From Lutibacter agarilyticus (GTDB taxonomy: Bacteria > Bacteroidota > Bacteroidia > Flavobacteriales > Flavobacteriaceae): a stretch of 64,000 nucleotides of DNA. This document shows, one piece after another, positions 34,759-44,702 of this stretch. A model generated the notes under the pieces. That model saw only the letters and a list, made by a program, of their open reading frames with translations, made no database searches and was not told where the DNA came from. The stretch covers positions 310,001 to 374,000 of the forward strand of contig NZ_FZNT01000001.1 of NCBI RefSeq assembly GCF_900188235.1, given 5' to 3'. Within the stretch, counting starts at the first letter, position 1. Each line of letters opens with the position of its first letter. The position numbers and the translations under genes were made by a program.

Positions 34759-36774
34759 TTAATATCCCTTCACAAACGTTATCTCATGAGCCTTACACAA
34801 TCTCTGCTCCTGAACATATTCGTTTATATCATACCAACCACCTGTTTTTTGCCAAATATCCAGACCTCTGCCAAGAACCACCTTCCAGCCATTATCCATC
34901 ACAATAGAACGGTCATGAATGAAATCATCAAACTCATATGTGAAAAGGATTCCTAACGATTCTAATGAATAAGACATTTGTTCAAATGCTTCTTTTGCGT
35001 TTTCAACATAATCTTCATTGTTTGCAGTTACCAAATGAAGTTTTACTTCAACTTCAGGGTCTTTCTTTTCAGCTATCAACTTAGCAAGCTCCATAAAGTT
35101 TCTTAACTGATATGGTAACCTAACATATGGGTCAATAACTTTTATGTCAGTAGCTCCTAATAAGTAAGCCCCAAATAATAAATCATAAGATATTCCTATT
35201 TGGTTGTCTCTAATAATTTTTTGTCCACCTTGGAGCTCAATTGGGCTCTCTTCAGTAAAAGTTGAGGTAGTTTCTTGATGCGCTTCAGCTTTAATTTCAA
35301 CAACTGGGCTTTTTTTCGGACCATATTGAATGACTTCTAAGGTATCAACGTTAATGATTTCACCCGTGCTTTTAATAGTATAACTGAAGTCAACCTCTTC
35401 AAAGGTTTCATCCATTTTCTGCAATTGTAGCTTTACTCTTTTTCTATTCTCAATAGCAAAATATAACAGCTCTTTGGCATCACTTTCAGTTATTTCATTA
35501 TGAGGATAGATTACTTTTACCAAACCAGCATAGGTCTTTGCAATGGATGTTTTATCTCTAGTGGTAATGGAATTTGATAGCTCAAAAAACTTAGAATAAT
35601 CATGAGTTCTATCTTCTTTTCTTAAATCCTTCAGAATCTCAGCCAAATAATCTACAATGAACCCGTAGTTTGAAGTGAACATTTCATTTCTTAATTTTTG
35701 GACTTCCCACCCTGGTATATAGGCATGTAATCTATCTAAAAAAGCGGTGTCATAGTAATCTTTTGGTAGCGCATCGAATAAATCACTATGCTTAATCATA
35801 TAGGGAACAGTGTGGTCCGTATTTCCAACAAAAACCATTGAAGCAGATGCTCCATAAACTTGTGTTCCTCTGGAAAATGATTTGTTGGCCATATAGTTTT
35901 TCATAATGTCAACCAACCCTCTGTCAACTCTTTTGGTTTTACCAGCAAATTCGTCATAAGCCACTACATCCCAATAACCAACAAGACCGATATCACCAGT
36001 GCTGTTATTTACAAAGAGTTTTGCTTTAGAAACTTCACCACCCGAAATCAACATCCCGTGAGGTGACAATTCTGAAAATATATGTGACTTCCCAGTTCCT
36101 TTTGGTCCGAGCTCAATAAGATTGTAATTATTTTCAACAAATGGAACCAATCTCGTTAGTTGAATCAACTTAGACCTAAAAGTAAATTCTTCTGGATTTA
36201 AACCAATTGTTTGCAGTAACACATCAATCCATTCTTCCTTTGTAAATGCTTTTCGTGCTTCTTTATACTCATCCACATCAGCATTCGAAACTTGAATAGG
36301 CTTTATATTTTCAATTATCCAAGGCGTGGAATCTCTTTCGTCAGTATGGAAATAAGCTAACGTTAAAATGCACCATACTCCGCTAGATAGTAATTTTTGA
36401 TGCTCTTTAATTACTGAATCCGCAATTGGGATTCTGTTGAGGCCTAGGTTTGCAAAAGACGCTTCATATTGGTCCTTTTTATCATTTAAGCTTACGGATA
36501 CCTTATCAATAATACGATGTGAACCCTTATCACGAACCGTTGCTTTTATGAGTTGAGCTTCATCTCTATGAACAAAATGTTTGGCAATAATATTCTTAAC
36601 TGTTTCAACACCTTCAACAATTGTTTCCTCATCATCCGTTGCACAATATTGGCCTAATAAATATTCCAATACATAAGTAGGTACAATGGCATTTCCTTTC
36701 ACCAATTTGGTTAAATCTTTACGAACTACCTTTCCTCCAAAATGCTCATTTAATTTAATATCTAGTTTTTCCAT
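34759..36774 (-). CDS. brxL: BREX protein BrxL
   Basis: This 671-aa protein is the Lon-related AAA+ component of type I BREX. The Walker A motif ELGPKGTGKS (about residues 221-230) fits the family form GP[RK][GS]TGKS, and Walker B is DVVAYDEFAGK (about 269-279). N-terminal residues 1-150 match the BrxL helical region. The last 130 residues (IDPYVRLPYQLRNFMELAK and, near the end, HDRSIVMDNGWKVVLGRG) look like an MIT_C/phospholipase-D-like fold rather than a Lon protease domain. BrxL is a DNA-binding ATPase needed for phage restriction. It is the last gene of the operon, 3 bp after pglZ. Confidence 0.9.
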   Translation of the reverse strand: MEKLDIKLNEHFGGKVVRKDLTKLVKGNAIVPTYVLEYLLGQYCATDDEETIVEGVETVKNIIAKHFVHRDEAQLIKATVRDKGSHRIIDKVSVSLNDKKDQYEASFANLGLNRIPIADSVIKEHQKLLSSGVWCILTLAYFHTDERDSTPWIIENIKPIQVSNADVDEYKEARKAFTKEEWIDVLLQTIGLNPEEFTFRSKLIQLTRLVPFVENNYNLIELGPKGTGKSHIFSELSPHGMLISGGEVSKAKLFVNNSTGDIGLVGYWDVVAYDEFAGKTKRVDRGLVDIMKNYMANKSFSRGTQVYGASASMVFVGNTDHTVPYMIKHSDLFDALPKDYYDTAFLDRLHAYIPGWEVQKLRNEMFTSNYGFIVDYLAEILKDLRKEDRTHDYSKFFELSNSITTRDKTSIAKTYAGLVKVIYPHNEITESDAKELLYFAIENRKRVKLQLQKMDETFEEVDFSYTIKSTGEIINVDTLEVIQYGPKKSPVVEIKAEAHQETTSTFTEESPIELQGGQKIIRDNQIGISYDLLFGAYLLGATDIKVIDPYVRLPYQLRNFMELAKLIAEKKDPEVEVKLHLVTANNEDYVENAKEAFEQMSYSLESLGILFTYEFDDFIHDRSIVMDNGWKVVLGRGLDIWQKTGGWYDINEYVQEQRLCKAHEITFVKGY

Positions 36775-36777
36775 AGT

Positions 36778-39279
36778 TTAAATATCATCAAAATCGTTAG
36801 TAAATGATATGTTTAATGTATAATAGTATTCCTTGTATTGCTTCCATTTGGTAGTTCCTTCAACTGGTTCTTCCAATATGAATTGCACCCGTTGGTTCTT
36901 ATACTTTCCACTTGCTTTCCCCATCAATTGGAATCTATGTTTCACTTCCCTTTGGCGTTCACTTCCTTGTTCAATATCAAAGTTGTATTTGAATTGGTCA
37001 CTTAATAACTCTCCATCTTCAGCATAAATACCAGCACGAATTGTCCTTGCAAGTACTTTTTCTGTTACCAAGTCAGATTGAATAAAGGATACTGGTAAAA
37101 TATTCGTTGTAATTCTATCAGTAGATTTAATAATATCAATATCAACTTGAGAAGTTGTGTCCTGACGCTTTTTAGTGACTTTTATGACGGGAATTATAAT
37201 CTCTTGTAATGATGCTCCACCATGAACAAATCTGGAGCCAGAGGCACTAACTCGAAGTCTGTTAATAGACTTAGGAATCAAAATATTGGCATCTGATTTT
37301 AAACCTAATTGGCTTCCTGTAAATGCTGTTGTGCTATTATCTCCTTTTAAATCTTCTCCTATTACAAATCTTCTATTCTTCTTCCAGATTGTACCATTAT
37401 AATTGGATTCAATAAAATCACTTTCATCCAAAGGATTATTCTGATAAATAAAACCGTGGTCCGATGTAATTATCATATTATTCCCATTCATATTGGCTAT
37501 TTTCTTTAACATATCCATCAGGAAATCCATCTCATCCTCAACAGCATCAAAAGTTTTTTCTTCAGTTTCTAATGTATCCCCCGTGTTATCAATTCTGTTA
37601 TGATAAATGTAGATGAGGTCGTGTTTTTTTACAAATTCTCTTCCTTCAGTAGCAGAATTAAAATTCATAAAGTCTTTAGCTTTAATAGCTGTTGCTCTCA
37701 CTCCTGAATTGGTTGCTAATATTTTTGCTCTTCCTTGTGTGCCAGAACTAGACATTCCATCAACCTCTGCTGAATCTGAACCTTCTTTAAATGAAATTTC
37801 TTTATGAGGCAATAAAGAAGCCATTCCTAGTTGTGTATAAGAAGGAAGTGAAGCCACCATCGAATCGATAGATGATTCATATCTGTTTTCCGCTTGAAGT
37901 CTTTCACTCAATTCAGCTCCGCATTCATATCTAAATGCATCTGAAATAATTACAAACAATCGTTGCTTCTTCTCAATGAATGGCACAACGTGATTTTTAA
38001 AGAATGCTCTCTGACTGTTCCCTTTTTTAAATGGCCAAACCTCAACATTTTCAATCACCTTTTGCCAGTTATTGTTGTTGTTCAACAACCAATCATTGGA
38101 GTATATTTTTTCTACTGTTTCAACTAAATGTGCTAATATTTTGTTTTGTTTTGTTTGCCTGAAATTCCAAATGAATTTTCTATAAATAAAGTCTACTTCG
38201 TACAAATTCTCTGAGTAGTTTTTTACACCTTCATCAAACGATTTATAGGTTGTTGATGAGGTTTCTTTAGCTTTATCAACAAACTGAGCTCCATAAGTGA
38301 TACAGCTGTAGAACGGTTGAAATTTATTGTTCCAAAACTTATTTTCTCTCTTCTTTATATACTTTAAAACTTTTTCTGTGGTAATGCTTCCTTCAGCTAA
38401 TTGCGTAACTAGTTCGTGAATTACTTTTAAATCTACCAATTCAAATAAATCATCATCAATAATAGTATCTAAAGTAGTTTCATTCAATTTGGATTTAATA
38501 TCCAAATCTTTTGCTATTTTTTCAGAAATTTGGGCAAAGCTATCTCTAAATTGAATAGTGTCTTTCCATTGCAATAGTAATATTCTAGACTCTTTGTTTA
38601 ACGTATTTTTAGAACCCAATATAAAATTGTGATTAAATACCTCTAATAGAAAATCATATATGGATGGAGCTTCATTTAAATAATTAAATTGGTGTTTAAT
38701 TCTCCCCCAATAATAGTTGGAGAGATTATAACGGTCTAAGTTTTTATCAAACTTATCATTCCCATCAATAAATTCTGAGCTATGCGCTTGGATAAAAGTG
38801 CTTAAATTCACATAGTCTGTGTTGAATAGCACGGCCAACATTTTACTTCTAATATCTTCGTGTTGGTCACCTTCTCCCAACAACTCTTTTAATTTGGTTC
38901 TTCGTCCTTTAGATTTAAAGAATTCTATATGTTCTGCCACCAATTCTTTGAAATGATACCCCATTCCAATTTCTTGCATAAACATAGCCTCTTGGTCTGT
39001 ATGAAAAACGTGGTGTGCCAATTCCAAATCCAACAACCAGTTTTCTTGGTTTAGAGGTTTTTTATCTGTAAAGTAGAGCAAGAATTTCTTTTTTGGGTCT
39101 TGTTTAGTGATGCGATATTTTACTTCGAACTCATTGCCATGAACGTGAATTTTATCTACCCCATTAATATCTAATTCTTCATATTGCTCAGTGAATTCTT
39201 TCTTTTCATCATACCAAAAAGTAATACGTGAAATATTGAGTATTTTTGTTAGTGAATTCTCTAAATTAATATTACTCAT
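36778..39279 (-). CDS. pglZ: BREX phosphatase PglZ, type A
   Basis: This 833-aa protein carries the alkaline-phosphatase-like PglZ core: metal-site segments VIISDAFRYECGAEL (about residues 446-460) and MIITSDHGFIYQ (about 602-613), with an ASLPSYTQLGM substrate-loop segment between. The long helical N-terminal half and C-terminal beta domain match full-length PglZ-A. PglZ is a nuclease/phosphatase-fold protein that binds the methyltransferase complex in BREX. It follows the unrecognised 592-aa gene by 75 bp, so the usual pglX-pglZ adjacency is interrupted here. Confidence 0.92.
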   Translation of the reverse strand: MSNINLENSLTKILNISRITFWYDEKKEFTEQYEELDINGVDKIHVHGNEFEVKYRITKQDPKKKFLLYFTDKKPLNQENWLLDLELAHHVFHTDQEAMFMQEIGMGYHFKELVAEHIEFFKSKGRRTKLKELLGEGDQHEDIRSKMLAVLFNTDYVNLSTFIQAHSSEFIDGNDKFDKNLDRYNLSNYYWGRIKHQFNYLNEAPSIYDFLLEVFNHNFILGSKNTLNKESRILLLQWKDTIQFRDSFAQISEKIAKDLDIKSKLNETTLDTIIDDDLFELVDLKVIHELVTQLAEGSITTEKVLKYIKKRENKFWNNKFQPFYSCITYGAQFVDKAKETSSTTYKSFDEGVKNYSENLYEVDFIYRKFIWNFRQTKQNKILAHLVETVEKIYSNDWLLNNNNNWQKVIENVEVWPFKKGNSQRAFFKNHVVPFIEKKQRLFVIISDAFRYECGAELSERLQAENRYESSIDSMVASLPSYTQLGMASLLPHKEISFKEGSDSAEVDGMSSSGTQGRAKILATNSGVRATAIKAKDFMNFNSATEGREFVKKHDLIYIYHNRIDNTGDTLETEEKTFDAVEDEMDFLMDMLKKIANMNGNNMIITSDHGFIYQNNPLDESDFIESNYNGTIWKKNRRFVIGEDLKGDNSTTAFTGSQLGLKSDANILIPKSINRLRVSASGSRFVHGGASLQEIIIPVIKVTKKRQDTTSQVDIDIIKSTDRITTNILPVSFIQSDLVTEKVLARTIRAGIYAEDGELLSDQFKYNFDIEQGSERQREVKHRFQLMGKASGKYKNQRVQFILEEPVEGTTKWKQYKEYYYTLNISFTNDFDDI

Positions 39280-39354
39280 TCTTGTAATTTTAGTTATGGT
39301 CCTTTTTTAGAAACCTTTATAATTTATTCATCATCAAAAAAATCACCTTATCTC

Positions 39355-41133
39355 TTATGCAAAAAGGTAATGGTAGTTTTTATCTTTATTCTCTATTAAA
39401 TATTCAGTGTTACTTTCCAATAACCAACCAGCCTTTTGGTTGTCAAAATTTTCGTCAATAACTTCCATTTGATTTATTCTATAGTTTTGAAGAATATTTT
39501 TTAAATTTCGTTTGATTTCAATATCGTTAACAGTTTGTTCATTTTTAATTATTAAATTAACTTCAATATCAAATAGTCTCTCTAAATCAATTTTCTGATT
39601 TTTAACATAATTAGCAAATTCCATCGACTGTATTTTTTCAATTTCTAAATCTACTAACAGAATAAAAACAATTTTTTCAATTTTTTTCTTGATTTCATCT
39701 TTTAAAAATGAAGAATAAATATTACATAAATTTGGAACTTCCTCTATCTTATTGAATCCAATCAATATTTTTTTACTATCATCTATAAGTTTATGTATTG
39801 GTTTTAATTTGAATTTTAATTGCTTAAGCTTATCCTTTGCAATAGAATTTTCTTCTACATAAAAAATAATATCAGAAGGCTTAATTTTGGCATCAATATT
39901 TAAATGGAATTGCTTTTTAGAAAACCAGCAAGAATTTTGAATTCTATTATTATTATCATATTGAGAATCTAAGTCTAGACCAATTTTCTTAAATTGTTCT
40001 TCAAAAAAATTGTTTTTAAATACATTTTTAGCATCCTTAGATTTAATTAATTGTGGTGTTTGGTTAAACCTCCCATGTTTTAATTCTAAAAATTCCGAAA
40101 TCAACTTAACTTGTTCCACATCTTTTAAACTAAAATCATAACTCTTATCAAATGGCATTTCAAAATTATTTTGAGATAGTTCAAATGCAAGTTTTTCAAT
40201 ATTAAAAACGTCTTTCCTCAGTGATTTTATAAAATATACTGATAATATATTTTGATTGAAAATTGAGATAAAAAAAGCAACCCAACAAAACAGCTCATCT
40301 TTATTATCATAATTAATTTGTTGGTATAATTTTTCAAAAAAATCATTTTCAGCATTAAATGATTCAATATGAATTGAAGCTAAATAATAGCCTAATAAAA
40401 AATCAATTTCCAATTCCAATTCCAATGGAACGGAGGCTAGATTATTATTTAAGATATCAATACTATCAAATTGTAGAAATTCTCTCAACCATTTTTTAAT
40501 TGCAATAACATCCTCATCGCAATTAATATTAAGACTAGGAATGTAATTGTCAACTATAAATTTCCCCCACCAAGTTACTCTGAAAAAATTATCAGTAACA
40601 AACTTATCAACTTTAACATTAAGTATTGGGAACTTTGACTCCTTTAATAATTCTAGCATTAGTTTTCTTCTTATTCCCGAAAGAGAATTGAACTCTTGAA
40701 GAACCTTTATCGTTTTAAGCTTAAATTTACCTCCTGATGAATTACTAAAATTATGATAGAAAATACCCAACAAGCCATTTCTCATTTTAACATAATCATT
40801 AAAATCATATTCATATTCATCTAAAATCATCTGATTCTTAAAAGTGTCTCGAACCTTTCTTTCACTTAATTTGATTAAACCTTGAGGCAATTTATAATGA
40901 TTGATAAAAAGGTTTTCTTCATTCTCAGGTATGTCAAAACAATTAACAGCTGTGAAAAGTATTAAGTGATTCCCATTGTAATTTGATAACATATTTTTAT
41001 CAACGAATAGACAGATACTTAATAATGCTTGTGCTCTTTTTATATTCAATCTATTTTCCCTTAGTACTAAACAGCGATTAAATATTAGCTCTTCTGCTTC
41101 TTTTAACGATATATATACTTTTATTTCAGTCAT
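39355..41133 (-). CDS. Unrecognised 592-aa protein in BREX operon
   Basis: This 592-aa soluble protein has no signal peptide, membrane segment or motif I can name. It is mostly alpha-helical by composition, rich in Leu, Ile, Asn and Lys. It has an N-terminal segment similar in feel to helical adaptor proteins and a C-terminal half with alternating strand/helix pattern (KKIEKIVFILLVDLEIEKI). It lies 15 bp downstream of the UvrD-like gene and upstream of pglZ, so it belongs to the three-gene insert with the Hsp70-like and helicase-like proteins. A role as a sensor or adaptor of that module is a guess. Confidence 0.75.
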   Translation of the reverse strand: MTEIKVYISLKEAEELIFNRCLVLRENRLNIKRAQALLSICLFVDKNMLSNYNGNHLILFTAVNCFDIPENEENLFINHYKLPQGLIKLSERKVRDTFKNQMILDEYEYDFNDYVKMRNGLLGIFYHNFSNSSGGKFKLKTIKVLQEFNSLSGIRRKLMLELLKESKFPILNVKVDKFVTDNFFRVTWWGKFIVDNYIPSLNINCDEDVIAIKKWLREFLQFDSIDILNNNLASVPLELELEIDFLLGYYLASIHIESFNAENDFFEKLYQQINYDNKDELFCWVAFFISIFNQNILSVYFIKSLRKDVFNIEKLAFELSQNNFEMPFDKSYDFSLKDVEQVKLISEFLELKHGRFNQTPQLIKSKDAKNVFKNNFFEEQFKKIGLDLDSQYDNNNRIQNSCWFSKKQFHLNIDAKIKPSDIIFYVEENSIAKDKLKQLKFKLKPIHKLIDDSKKILIGFNKIEEVPNLCNIYSSFLKDEIKKKIEKIVFILLVDLEIEKIQSMEFANYVKNQKIDLERLFDIEVNLIIKNEQTVNDIEIKRNLKNILQNYRINQMEVIDENFDNQKAGWLLESNTEYLIENKDKNYHYLFA

Positions 41134-41148
41134 AACTAATTATTTAAT

Positions 41149-42279
41149 TTAAAAAATATCATCAAGTGATATTTCTGGAGCTTTTACTTCATTCTCTATT
41201 TTTAAATCTTTTAGCTCTTTTACAGTCTCACTCGTCCTAATTATATATAAGTTTGAGTTTGTTCTAGTAATGCTAACATAAATAACATCTCTTAACTTAT
41301 TTTCACTTCTAAGACGTGAAACGATACCACTTGAATTATCAAAACCAAATAATATTACATGTTCAAACTCTAATCCCTTTGAGCTAAAACTAGAGACGAG
41401 TAATGGTGTTGTTGAAGTAAAATCATGGGTTCTTAAATCTCTATTTGAAGCATAGTATTGATGGTCAATATTATTCGAGTTCAAATAATAAGAAAGTTCC
41501 TCAAGTCTATTGTTGTCTGGACAAATAACACCTATCCGTTTTCTGTAGATTTTAATCTCTTTTAAAATCTCACCTACTTTACTTAATTCATTATTTAAAT
41601 TAACATCAATAAGTTTTGGCTGTGTTTGGGAATCTTTAGAAACTTTCCCAACTAAATCATCATTTTTTCGAGAAAATACTTTAGCAAGTTTAGCAATATT
41701 CTTGTGAAACCTAAAAATAACAGATAGAGCTTCAAATATTCCATAGTTTTTAACACTTTCTCTGTTGAGGTTTGTTTTATAAACACCTTGGTCAAAATCT
41801 CCGAGAGTCAATACCCTACTAGACATTTTCTTTATCAAGTCCCATTCTTCAGGAATTAAATCTTGAACTTCATCAACAATAGTAATACCATGTTCTTTTG
41901 TTATACTTTTTTTGTTCAACTCGCTTAATAAAAAAGAATATTTTTCTTCATAGGGAGCATTATAATTTTCAGGCTTAATATCGTGTTGTCTAGCCAAATT
42001 CCAAAAAAACTTATCTTTTGTTACAATAGTTAAGTTATCTCGAATTCCTAATTCACTTAAAGCTGATGATAGATACCCAAATAAGCTATGATTGTACATC
42101 ATCAAAAGCGGTCTGACATTTGATGATTCTACCATATCTCGTAAAGTATAAAGACTTATTAAAGTTTTTCCTGAACCTGGAGGACCTTCTACAAAAAGAT
42201 TTCCTGTTTCTCTGGATATTCTTCTAATAACTCCTTTTTGTTCGTTTGATAGCTGGTTGTACGGTATTAATATTGACAT
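41149..42279 (-). CDS. Compact UvrD-like superfamily 1 helicase/ATPase
   Basis: This 376-aa protein shows SF1 helicase motifs in order: Walker A EGPPGSGKT (31-39), motif II TIVDEVQDL (134-142), motif III LTLGDFDQGVYK (157-168), motif IV RFHKNIAKLA, motif V SSFSSKGLEFEHVILFG (about 299-315) and motif VI VSITRTNSNLYI (about 341-352). It is half the length of UvrD/Rep because the 1B and 2B insertions are almost absent. It may be an ATPase or DNA/RNA translocase rather than a processive helicase. It follows the Hsp70-like gene by 5 bp. Confidence 0.85.
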   Translation of the reverse strand: MSILIPYNQLSNEQKGVIRRISRETGNLFVEGPPGSGKTLISLYTLRDMVESSNVRPLLMMYNHSLFGYLSSALSELGIRDNLTIVTKDKFFWNLARQHDIKPENYNAPYEEKYSFLLSELNKKSITKEHGITIVDEVQDLIPEEWDLIKKMSSRVLTLGDFDQGVYKTNLNRESVKNYGIFEALSVIFRFHKNIAKLAKVFSRKNDDLVGKVSKDSQTQPKLIDVNLNNELSKVGEILKEIKIYRKRIGVICPDNNRLEELSYYLNSNNIDHQYYASNRDLRTHDFTSTTPLLVSSFSSKGLEFEHVILFGFDNSSGIVSRLRSENKLRDVIYVSITRTNSNLYIIRTSETVKELKDLKIENEVKAPEISLDDIF

Positions 42280-42284
42280 AATTT

Positions 42285-44642
42285 TTAAAATGGTAAATTA
42301 TTGGTGTCTAAATAATTTTTTTGGTCTTTATTCTTTTTTTGAATTTTAGGGTCAACATAAGCGTATGGTTCTCCAATAATTTTAAAAAGGCTGGGTAATA
42401 GATGTTTTTTACTAAAGTCAGTAAAATCGCTAGGTGTATTTTTATATCGATTTACTAATAATTTCGCATCGTTTTCTGCATTATAACCTAACTCATTTTT
42501 TAAATCAACTATACGGCAAGTTATTTCAATATCACTTTTTACATCATCATCTAAATTTTCCAAATAATTTAATGCTTCTCCTTCATTATTTTTACCTATA
42601 AGTAATGAGTAATTATAGTGTAAATAACTAGCTTTGGGATTTAATTCTAACCCTCGATTTATTGCTTTTTTAGCAGCTTCTAAACGTCCTAAATTTTTAT
42701 TACCAATATAAAGCATATTCCAAACTGATTCATCTTGGTCATCAAATCTTTTAAGGTACTCTTCAGCTGTTTCAACAACGCCTCTATAATTTTTAACCTC
42801 TGAAAATTTCCAAATTAAGCTTCGTAATAACTCTTTTTCACTTCTTAAATTTTTGGATAATTTTGATGTGTTGATTTCTTTTTTAAGGTTGAAGATTTCC
42901 AATTCTTCTTCAGATAACTTCCCAATACCGTATGGGTTTTCGAATTCGGCATTACCAATTAAATCGTCATCGGCATAAACTTTCATTTTGAAAACTTTAT
43001 CAATTGTTACTTCAGCTTCAATCTTTACAACTGTATTTATATTATAAAAAGATTCAAGTGTTGAACGGATTTCTCCAACAGGGAAATCAACACCATTAAT
43101 GCAAACAGGAACTATAACTTTTTGATTTAAATTACTTTGTAACTTAAAATTTGGTATCGTCACTTTTTGAGGTAATGATTGTCCACGTTCTAAAATAGGA
43201 TAAAACCGTTTGTTTTTTAATACAACGCCAATGGTGTCACTAGTAATTGGACTGATTAGAGAGACATTATGTACATTTAAAAAGTATGAATACACAGCAG
43301 CTCCTTCAGCAACTAATTTATCTGGTTCGTGAGAAGTTAATGATTTTGAATTTGACAATTTTTCATTGCATAAAGAGTGTAGCAATGGATTAAAACTACT
43401 TCCTCCAACATAAAGTACATAATCAATCTCATCTAGCCCTAAAACTGCCTTTTCAATAATATCAGAAATCGAGGCGCTTATTGTTGTAATTGTCTTATCA
43501 ATGTAATTAAAAGAATAACTTTTCCCTCTAAATAATTTAGTAAACAAATCTTTAAACTCATTAGCATTAATAGTAATGTCTCCTAAATCATAATCTGTAT
43601 TTTTATACTTAATTTTACATTCCGTATGTGTGTATTTTATATTGTCTATATTTATAGTGCTAACATCTTCATCAACAATTTTTAAGCTTAATTTATTAGA
43701 GATTCCAATTTTTAAACCTTCTCCTATCAATGCTAGTTGTGGAAGAATAATGTCTTTAACATCAATACTATCAATAACATCAAATTGTTTATATATTTTT
43801 TTAAATTTTGGCACTAAAAATTCTTCAGCAATAAGAGTATCAATATCTTGCCCCCCTAAATCATTATACCTAGAAATAGCTCTATTACTTATAGTAATAC
43901 CTTTATCCTTTTTGAAATCTATATTTAGAATTGACAAATCAGTTGTACCACCTCCAAAATCAATAACTAAAACATTCTTATTCTTAATGTTTTTAGCCCA
44001 TTCTACTTTTTCTTCATTTGAAAGCCTATTAAAATAGCCTAAAAAAGCAGCATTAGGCTCATCAATTAACATATTATTTGAAGTTTCTATTTTAGCCATT
44101 TTAGCAGCCTTTAATACATCTTTACGTTGATTAGCTTGAAAAGAAGCTGGTACGGTTATAATTGTATTAGCTAATGGCGTATCATTGAAACGAGATTTTC
44201 TTATATAGTTTAAAATACCACCAGCAATTTTATAAGGCATATTTAACTTCTCACTTATTGCATTAGGATACATTGGGTGATGGTCTATACCTAACTCTAA
44301 CTTCCAATGATAGAATAAATTCTTTTTAAACTCAAATTGAGGGTGCCCTTTTAAATGGTACAAGTTGGTTCCTACATATGGTTTGCCATTGTAAATACCC
44401 ACTATTGAAGCTACCTTTTCATCTTCAATAGTCGGATTAAACTCAAAAGGACTTTCTTGGTTTACCTTTATAAATTGTATTGGAACAGTCATATTTTCTT
44501 TTAAGTTGACATATTCAGAATCGATAGAACACATTAAAGTTGTGGTTGTACCTAAATCTATTCCAAAACATTTTTTTTCATTAGATAAGTTTTGTTGCTT
44601 TTCTAATGTATCATCTATAGGGTAAATAACTATATCTTCCAT
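42285..44642 (-). CDS. Hsp70/DnaK-like ATPase with C-terminal TPRs
   Basis: This 785-aa protein has an actin-fold Hsp70 ATPase domain: phosphate-1 loop FGIDLGTTTTLM (26-37), phosphate-2 loop VLVIDFGGGTTDLS (224-237) and adenosine motif VLYVGGSS (409-416). A shortened beta region (about 440-560) follows. The C-terminal 200 residues then contain tetratricopeptide-like repeats (NLGRLEAAKKAINRGLELNP) in place of a normal substrate-binding lid. It is unlikely to be housekeeping DnaK. Its position inside the BREX operon suggests an ATP-regulated sensor or assembly factor. Confidence 0.85.
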   Translation of the reverse strand: MEDIVIYPIDDTLEKQQNLSNEKKCFGIDLGTTTTLMCSIDSEYVNLKENMTVPIQFIKVNQESPFEFNPTIEDEKVASIVGIYNGKPYVGTNLYHLKGHPQFEFKKNLFYHWKLELGIDHHPMYPNAISEKLNMPYKIAGGILNYIRKSRFNDTPLANTIITVPASFQANQRKDVLKAAKMAKIETSNNMLIDEPNAAFLGYFNRLSNEEKVEWAKNIKNKNVLVIDFGGGTTDLSILNIDFKKDKGITISNRAISRYNDLGGQDIDTLIAEEFLVPKFKKIYKQFDVIDSIDVKDIILPQLALIGEGLKIGISNKLSLKIVDEDVSTINIDNIKYTHTECKIKYKNTDYDLGDITINANEFKDLFTKLFRGKSYSFNYIDKTITTISASISDIIEKAVLGLDEIDYVLYVGGSSFNPLLHSLCNEKLSNSKSLTSHEPDKLVAEGAAVYSYFLNVHNVSLISPITSDTIGVVLKNKRFYPILERGQSLPQKVTIPNFKLQSNLNQKVIVPVCINGVDFPVGEIRSTLESFYNINTVVKIEAEVTIDKVFKMKVYADDDLIGNAEFENPYGIGKLSEEELEIFNLKKEINTSKLSKNLRSEKELLRSLIWKFSEVKNYRGVVETAEEYLKRFDDQDESVWNMLYIGNKNLGRLEAAKKAINRGLELNPKASYLHYNYSLLIGKNNEGEALNYLENLDDDVKSDIEITCRIVDLKNELGYNAENDAKLLVNRYKNTPSDFTDFSKKHLLPSLFKIIGEPYAYVDPKIQKKNKDQKNYLDTNNLPF

Positions 44643-44702
44643 AACTTTTTTTACAATTTAGCTTAATTTTTTGTTTTTTTCTTTTTTCAGTTCAATTGAT
44701 TT

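Noticed and set aside
42285..44642. Hsp70-like gene as a housekeeping DnaK
   Set aside because: The substrate-binding domain is replaced by TPRs, and it lies within a defence operon without dnaJ or grpE.
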